Source: JAXMEQ01 sp046348225
Lineage (GTDB): Bacteria > Pseudomonadota > Gammaproteobacteria > Burkholderiales > Burkholderiaceae_C
Assembly: GCA_046348225.1 (NCBI GenBank)
Contig: JAXMEQ010000003.1
Coordinates: forward strand, 434,001-498,000
DNA: 64,000 bases
Direction of reading: 5' to 3'
Under the pieces are notes generated by a model. That model searched no databases. It was given only the letters and a program-made list of their open reading frames with translations, and was not told where the DNA came from. Below, piece by piece: positions 59,982 through 64,000 of the stretch. Each line of letters opens with the position of its first letter. Within the stretch, counting starts at the first letter, position 1. A program made the translations under genes and the position numbers.

Positions 59982-60461
59982 TCAGATCGGGTAGATCAGC
60001 GAGTTGAGGATCATCTCGCTGTCGTACACGCAGCGCCGGCTTGCCAACCGCAGGCCGGCTGCCGTGCGGACGATTTCGTCGATGTAGCGGCCCACGTTGT
60101 AGACCTCGCTGGCGCCGCCCGGCTTGGTGCGGAACACCGCATAGTTCGCCTGGGCCCGGATCACGCCGCCCTCGTCTGCCAGCACCCTGGCCGGGCTCAC
60201 CACATGGCGCATGTAATACGGCCCGTGGTAGATGGTCTGCGTGATGCCGTAGACGCGGTCTTTCATCATGCCCTTGCTCTCCAGCGCCATCAGCGCCAGC
60301 GGCAGCTTGCGGTCGAAGTTCTCGCGGGCCTGCACCCAATAGCGCGCGTCGTCGGTGAAAAAATCCGGCCAGTCGTCAAAGCGCTTTTCGTCCAGCGCTG
60401 CCGCATAGGCGGCATTGAGCTGGTCAATCTGGTGGTGCAGCAGCAAGGCGTCGATCGTCAT
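59982..60461 (-). CDS. Ring-hydroxylating oxygenase small (beta) subunit, salicylate 5-hydroxylase-like
   Basis: 159-residue NTF2-like fold protein (DEKRFDDWPDFFTDDARYWV, RVYGITQTIYHGPYYMRHVV), the structural beta subunit of a Rieske oxygenase. The length equals NagH-type small subunits. Its ATG overlaps the stop of the large-subunit gene (ATGA, 60461), so both are made from one message. It is convergent with the glycine-zipper lipoprotein gene with only five bases between. Confidence 0.9.
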   Translation of the reverse strand: MTIDALLLHHQIDQLNAAYAAALDEKRFDDWPDFFTDDARYWVQARENFDRKLPLALMALESKGMMKDRVYGITQTIYHGPYYMRHVVSPARVLADEGGVIRAQANYAVFRTKPGGASEVYNVGRYIDEIVRTAAGLRLASRRCVYDSEMILNSLIYPI

Positions 60462-61783
60462 CACACCGCCATCACTTTCTTCCAGTAGGCGTACATGCTG
60501 CGGATCAGCGTCTCGGTGACCATGTGCTCGGTCATTTCGGTCCCGGTGCCGCCCAGTTCGCACAGGGTGCTGCCGCTGTCATCCCCACCGCTGCCCCACT
60601 GACGGAAGCCGTCCTGGCTGAATTCGATCACCTCGCCATCGTCGGCGCTGACAAAGCCGGCCGGACCAAACAGGTTCGCCTGGCGCAGGCGCCGCTGGGT
60701 CATCCCGGGTGTGTCGTCGGCAAAGCCGAAATGGGTCCAGACGAAATCAAACTCGCCCTCGCCGCGTGGCACGATGTGGCGGGTGCTGAGCGAGTTCACC
60801 TGCTGCTGAATGATCAGGCTCGGGAACAGAGTGATCATGGTGACGGTGGGCGTGATGTCGGCGCCGGGGCTGGACGGGTCGGGAATCTTCCACCAGGGTT
60901 CGGGCACCACATCCAGCAGGCGCGTGTCGTTCAGCGCCATGCCGGCCTTGAAGCTGGTCACACCCTCGGTCACGGTCTTGTTTTCACCGCCCTCGTTGCG
61001 GCGGGAGATCATCACGGCATGGCGCCCGTGCGCGTCCATCACCATGCGGCTTTTCTGGTCCGCACGCCACAGCCCGAAGGTCACAAACCAGGTGTGCAAA
61101 AGCCCCGGGTGGTACGGGTCCTTGATGTTCTCCATCATGAGCTTCCAGTTGCCCGGAATGCGCTGGCGGTTGTAGCCCAGCAGCGTGAGCTGCCGGCCTT
61201 TGAAGATGCGGTCCAGCCAGGGCATGACGTTCGGACCCAGGTAGTCGTCCAGCGGCTCGGCGTCGGCACTGAACGTGGCGAACACCAGGCCATGCAGTAC
61301 CGCCACGCGCAGCCGCGTCAGGCCATTGGCCTTGAGGTCAAAGTCCGCCGGCATGCCGCCGTTGATGCAGTCGCCATCCTTCACGCCGTCCTTGAACGGC
61401 AGGCCCGCCAGTTCGCCATTGAGCTTGTACGTCCACTGGTGGTATGGGCAGACAAAGCTGCGCGCGTTGCCATGCGGCTGCTGGCAGAAGCGCACGCCAC
61501 GGTGGGCGCAGCGGTTTTCCACCACGCGAATGCCGGTGTCGGTGCCCCGGTCCTTGGGCGCCACGCGGTCGCGCACCATGATCACCTGCCGCTCGCCCAC
61601 GAAGCTGAGCTTGTAGTCCCCGGTGTTGGGGATCTCGATCTCCAGGCCCACATAACACCAGTGGGAGCCATAGAAGATCTTGTCCAGCTCGCGCTGGTAC
61701 AGCTGCGCGTCGGTGTAGGCCCAGAAGGGCACCCGGCTGGAGCCGGGTTGCGTCCAGCGCGAGATCGGGTCAGGTGCGTTCAT
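60461..61783 (-). CDS. Ring-hydroxylating oxygenase large (alpha) subunit, salicylate 5-hydroxylase/anthranilate dioxygenase-like
   Basis: 440 residues. The Rieske [2Fe-2S] ligands are C92/H94 and C112/H115 (RCAHRGVRFC, VCPYHQWTY). The mononuclear iron site is D222, H225, H230 in NIKDPYHPGLLH. The opening PGSSRVPFWAYTDAQLYQRE and GLEIEIPNTGDYKLS are strongly reminiscent of NagG, the large subunit of salicylate 5-hydroxylase, and of related anthranilate oxygenases. The natural substrate could be salicylate, anthranilate or another benzoate. No ferredoxin or reductase gene lies within the window, so electrons must come from genes elsewhere. A palindrome lies just upstream at 61808. Confidence 0.9.
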   Translation of the reverse strand: MNAPDPISRWTQPGSSRVPFWAYTDAQLYQRELDKIFYGSHWCYVGLEIEIPNTGDYKLSFVGERQVIMVRDRVAPKDRGTDTGIRVVENRCAHRGVRFCQQPHGNARSFVCPYHQWTYKLNGELAGLPFKDGVKDGDCINGGMPADFDLKANGLTRLRVAVLHGLVFATFSADAEPLDDYLGPNVMPWLDRIFKGRQLTLLGYNRQRIPGNWKLMMENIKDPYHPGLLHTWFVTFGLWRADQKSRMVMDAHGRHAVMISRRNEGGENKTVTEGVTSFKAGMALNDTRLLDVVPEPWWKIPDPSSPGADITPTVTMITLFPSLIIQQQVNSLSTRHIVPRGEGEFDFVWTHFGFADDTPGMTQRRLRQANLFGPAGFVSADDGEVIEFSQDGFRQWGSGGDDSGSTLCELGGTGTEMTEHMVTETLIRSMYAYWKKVMAV

Positions 61784-61800
61784 GGCAGGTGTCTCCTGCA

Positions 61801-61822
61801 GAAATGATACGCGTACTTATTA
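61801..61822. promoter_or_regulatory. Palindrome in the oxygenase / cyclophilin divergent region
   Basis: The 89 bases between the divergent oxygenase and cyclophilin genes are locally A+T-rich and contain the perfect 8-base palindrome TACGCGTA (61808-61815) within ATGATACGCGTACTTAT. It resembles operators of GntR- or MarR-type repressors common at aromatic-degradation genes; no such regulator is in the window. Confidence 0.35.
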
Positions 61823-61872
61823 ATTGATGCCAGTTTTGCCGGGCTGCCGGCAATGCCGTAAGCTTGCCGCCC

Positions 61873-62991
61873 ATGAAAACCGTGCTGAACTTTCTGGTAG
61901 CGGCGATGCTGGCGCTGGGGCTGGCCGGCTGTGGTGGCGGCGAGGCTGACAGCGTGCCCGCGTCATTTGCCGAGGTCCAGGCCATGCGCAACCCCCACCG
62001 GGCTCCACAGCCGCCGCAGGCGGCCATGACATTCGACCTGGCCGATGTGCAGGCCTACATTCGCGCCTTCAACCTGTATGACCCGCGGCGCATCTACGAG
62101 GCGGCCCAGGTGGCCGGCTTGAGTGCGACGCAGCTCGATGGCATCTACGGGCTGGCCGCCGGCACAGCCGGCGCCTACATCGCGACGCAGGGCTGGGCCG
62201 CACTGCCGGGTGGCGCCACGGTCGTCGGCTTGGGCGCCGCGCAGCCGGCCGCCATCAGCGCCGCAGGAACATTGGCCTATGGCCGCACGGCCAGCTTCAG
62301 CGTGACCGGCAGCAACCTGAGCACGGCCAATGTGTCCGTCGCCGTGTCCAACTGCGTCGTCAATGCGCTGGCCTCCAGCGCGACCGGTGCGGCCTTGACG
62401 AGCAGCTGCACGCCCATCGTGCCGGGAACACTGACCGTGCAGGCGCGCAGCCCGTCGGGTTCGGTGCTGCTGTCGGCCACATTCACCGTGCCGCAGCCCC
62501 AGGTGACGCTGGCCACCAGCCAGGGCACGGTGGTGCTGGAGCTCAATCCCGCCCAGGCGCCCGTGACGGTGAACAACTTCCTGGCCTATGTCAACGACGG
62601 CTTCTACACCGGCACGCTGTTCCATCGCGTGATCCCCAATTTCATGATCCAGGGGGGCGGCTACACCAGCGGGCTGGTGGCGCGCCGCACGCCTTACGGC
62701 CCCATCCTGCTGGAATCCAACAATGGCCTGTCCAACCTGCGCGGCACCGTCGCCATGGCCCGCACCAGCGTGGCGAACTCGGCCACCTCGCAGTTTTTCA
62801 TCAACCACGTCGACAACCTGTTCCTGAACTACAGCAGCAGCGCCTCGCCGGGCTACGCCGTGTTTGGCCGCGTGGTCAGCGGCATGGACGTCGTGGACCG
62901 CATCGCCGCCATGCCGACGCGCAGCGTCAGTGGCCTGGCCGATGTGCCGCAGACGGAAGTCACCATTCTGAGCGCACAGCAAACCCGATGA
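61873..62991 (+). CDS. Cyclophilin-type peptidyl-prolyl isomerase lipoprotein
   Basis: 372 residues. The lipoprotein signal ends LGLAGCGGG. The first 200 residues have helices and an Ig-like/IPT-like beta region (SAAGTLAYGRTASFSVTGSN) with no clear family. A cyclophilin domain runs from about 205 to the end: TSQGTVVLELNPAQAPVTVN, then GTLFHRVIPNFMIQGGGYTS, TVAMARTSVANSATSQFFIN. The catalytic Arg (FHRV) and the QFFIN motif are intact, so it should isomerise prolines at the cell surface or periplasm. Fusing cyclophilin to such an N-terminal part is uncommon. ATG 61873. The TGA overlaps the next ATG. Confidence 0.88.
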   Translation: MKTVLNFLVAAMLALGLAGCGGGEADSVPASFAEVQAMRNPHRAPQPPQAAMTFDLADVQAYIRAFNLYDPRRIYEAAQVAGLSATQLDGIYGLAAGTAGAYIATQGWAALPGGATVVGLGAAQPAAISAAGTLAYGRTASFSVTGSNLSTANVSVAVSNCVVNALASSATGAALTSSCTPIVPGTLTVQARSPSGSVLLSATFTVPQPQVTLATSQGTVVLELNPAQAPVTVNNFLAYVNDGFYTGTLFHRVIPNFMIQGGGYTSGLVARRTPYGPILLESNNGLSNLRGTVAMARTSVANSATSQFFINHVDNLFLNYSSSASPGYAVFGRVVSGMDVVDRIAAMPTRSVSGLADVPQTEVTILSAQQTR

Positions 62992-64000
62992 AAACCACCC
63001 ACCGCCTGTTCGTCGCCCTGGCCCTGGGCTGGGCTGCTTTGGCCCAGGCCCAGCCCGCCGCTCCGCGCCCACAAGCCTGTCCGGCCGGTGTGCCGGCGCA
63101 GGCCCGCTGCTACACCGGCGATGACGGCCAGGGCAGTTTCTACTGGATCGCCCTGCCGGAGGGCTGGAAGAACGCCGAGGGAGTGCTGGTGATGCATGCC
63201 CATGGCGGCCCCGCCGACACCGGGCCGGCCCGGCTGGAACGCAGCGAGGAAGACCTCAAACGCTGGGCCATCACGGTGAAGGCTGGCTACGCCTGGGCCG
63301 GCGCCACTTACCGCCGCGGCGGCTATGGCGTGACCATGGCCGCCGAAGATACCGAGCGCCTTCGCCGCATCTTTGTGCAGCATTTCGGCCCACCCCGGCG
63401 TACGTTGTTGCATGGTCAAAGCTATGGCGCCGGCGTGGCGTCCAAGGCCGCCGAGCTCTACGCCACGGTCGATGGCAAACGCGGCCCCTACGACGGCGTG
63501 CTGTTGACCAGCGGCGTGCTGGGCGGCGGCAACCGCGCCTACGATTTCCGGCTGGACCTGCGCGTGGTGTACCAGTACGTGTGCCGCAACCATCCGCGGC
63601 CCGACGAACCCCAGTACCCGCTGTGGCAGGGCCTGCCGATGGACAGCACGCTCACGCGGGCCGAACTGGCCTCGCGGGTGGATGAATGCACCGGTGTACG
63701 CAAGCCCGCAGCGCAGCGATCCGATGCGCAGAAAGCCAACCTGGCCACCATCGTGAATGTGGTGCGCATTCCGGAAGCGTCGCTCATCGGCCACCTCAAC
63801 TGGGCCACCTGGCTGTTCCGCGACCTGACCCAGCTTCGCCTGGGCAACCGCAACCCGTTCGACAACAGTCGGGTGCAGTACAAGGGCTCGGTGGATGATG
63901 CGGCGTTGAACGCGGGCGTGTTGCGCTACCGCGCTGAGCCGGTCGCCGTGGCTGAACTGGAAAAAGACAGCGCCCCGCTGGGCCGTATCAACGTGCCGGT
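62988..64000 (+). CDS. Secreted alpha/beta hydrolase family protein (partial, runs off the window)
   Basis: 337 codons are visible with no stop before the window ends. A signal peptide (MKTTHRLFVALALGWAALAQ, cleavage after AQA) precedes a hydrolase fold. The nucleophile elbow is in RTLLHGQSYGAGVASKAAEL (GxSxG as GQSYG), and VLVMHAHGGPADTG resembles the oxyanion region (HGG). The first part contains a Cys pair (QACPAGVPAQARCYTGDDG). The substrate is not clear; it may be an esterase or peptidase. It is coupled to the cyclophilin gene by ATGA. Confidence 0.75.
   Translation, partial: MKTTHRLFVALALGWAALAQAQPAAPRPQACPAGVPAQARCYTGDDGQGSFYWIALPEGWKNAEGVLVMHAHGGPADTGPARLERSEEDLKRWAITVKAGYAWAGATYRRGGYGVTMAAEDTERLRRIFVQHFGPPRRTLLHGQSYGAGVASKAAELYATVDGKRGPYDGVLLTSGVLGGGNRAYDFRLDLRVVYQYVCRNHPRPDEPQYPLWQGLPMDSTLTRAELASRVDECTGVRKPAAQRSDAQKANLATIVNVVRIPEASLIGHLNWATWLFRDLTQLRLGNRNPFDNSRVQYKGSVDDAALNAGVLRYRAEPVAVAELEKDSAPLGRINVP

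Overview
The window is about 68% G+C, nearly fully coding, and reads as the chromosome of a betaproteobacterium of the order Burkholderiales, most likely family Comamonadaceae. The support is the gene content and order (pyrG-kdsA-DUF1330-eno-ftsB; SDR-methyltransferase-dapA-bamC; two Bug-type solute receptors; an AMIN-domain AmiC next to tsaE and queG) and a family of short dispersed repeats of a type I associate with that family. There are no rRNA or tRNA genes, CRISPR arrays or insertion sequences. A genus cannot be named from the sequence alone.

Layout. 1-1550: end of a TgpA-like transglutaminase gene overlapping mltB. 1557-6711: dabB-dabA inorganic-carbon transport genes with a divergent LysR regulator. 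6766-7511: VapBC-type toxin-antitoxin pair. 7478-11517 and 16639-24167: two separate loci of the ATP-grasp / alpha-E / transglutaminase peptide-modification families, the second including DUF2126, an ATP-grasp-alpha-E fusion and a coupled RidA. Between them, 11640-14060 is an island of visibly lower G+C with lipoproteins, a broken DUF2931-like gene and an ORF remnant, followed by comEC. 24184-24777: rnk preceded by a leader that looks like a transcription attenuator. 24831-31829: a parE-GNAT-lytic transglycosylase-degenerate GGDEF-parC gene string with a LexA-like box ahead of parE. 31926-37514: MFS transporter, a 42-residue membrane protein, SDR, methyltransferase, dapA, bamC and a metallo-hydrolase. 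37536-42591: alanine-rich lipoprotein with a structured leader, L16 hydroxylase-like gene, slyD, glycine-zipper lipoprotein, dut, coaBC. 42611-48338: pyrG-kdsA-DUF1330-eno-ftsB-pnuC-NadR-like kinase. 48435-57960: hslO, gamma-carbonic anhydrase, DUF455, Bug receptors, xerD, AEC transporter, queG, tsaE, amiC. 58048-64000: wax-ester synthase, a glycine-zipper lipoprotein, a two-component ring-hydroxylating oxygenase resembling salicylate 5-hydroxylase, a cyclophilin lipoprotein and the start of an alpha/beta hydrolase.

Most neighbouring co-directional genes overlap by four bases (ATGA or GTGA), so translational coupling is widespread. The three observations I consider most worth following are: (1) the two mutually exclusive hairpins and a possible leader ORF upstream of rnk; (2) a dispersed palindromic repeat family found mostly inside genes, where it supplies a signal peptide (mltB), a start codon (SDR), a stop codon (coaBC) and inter-domain linkers (amiC); and (3) the LexA-like box exactly upstream of parE.
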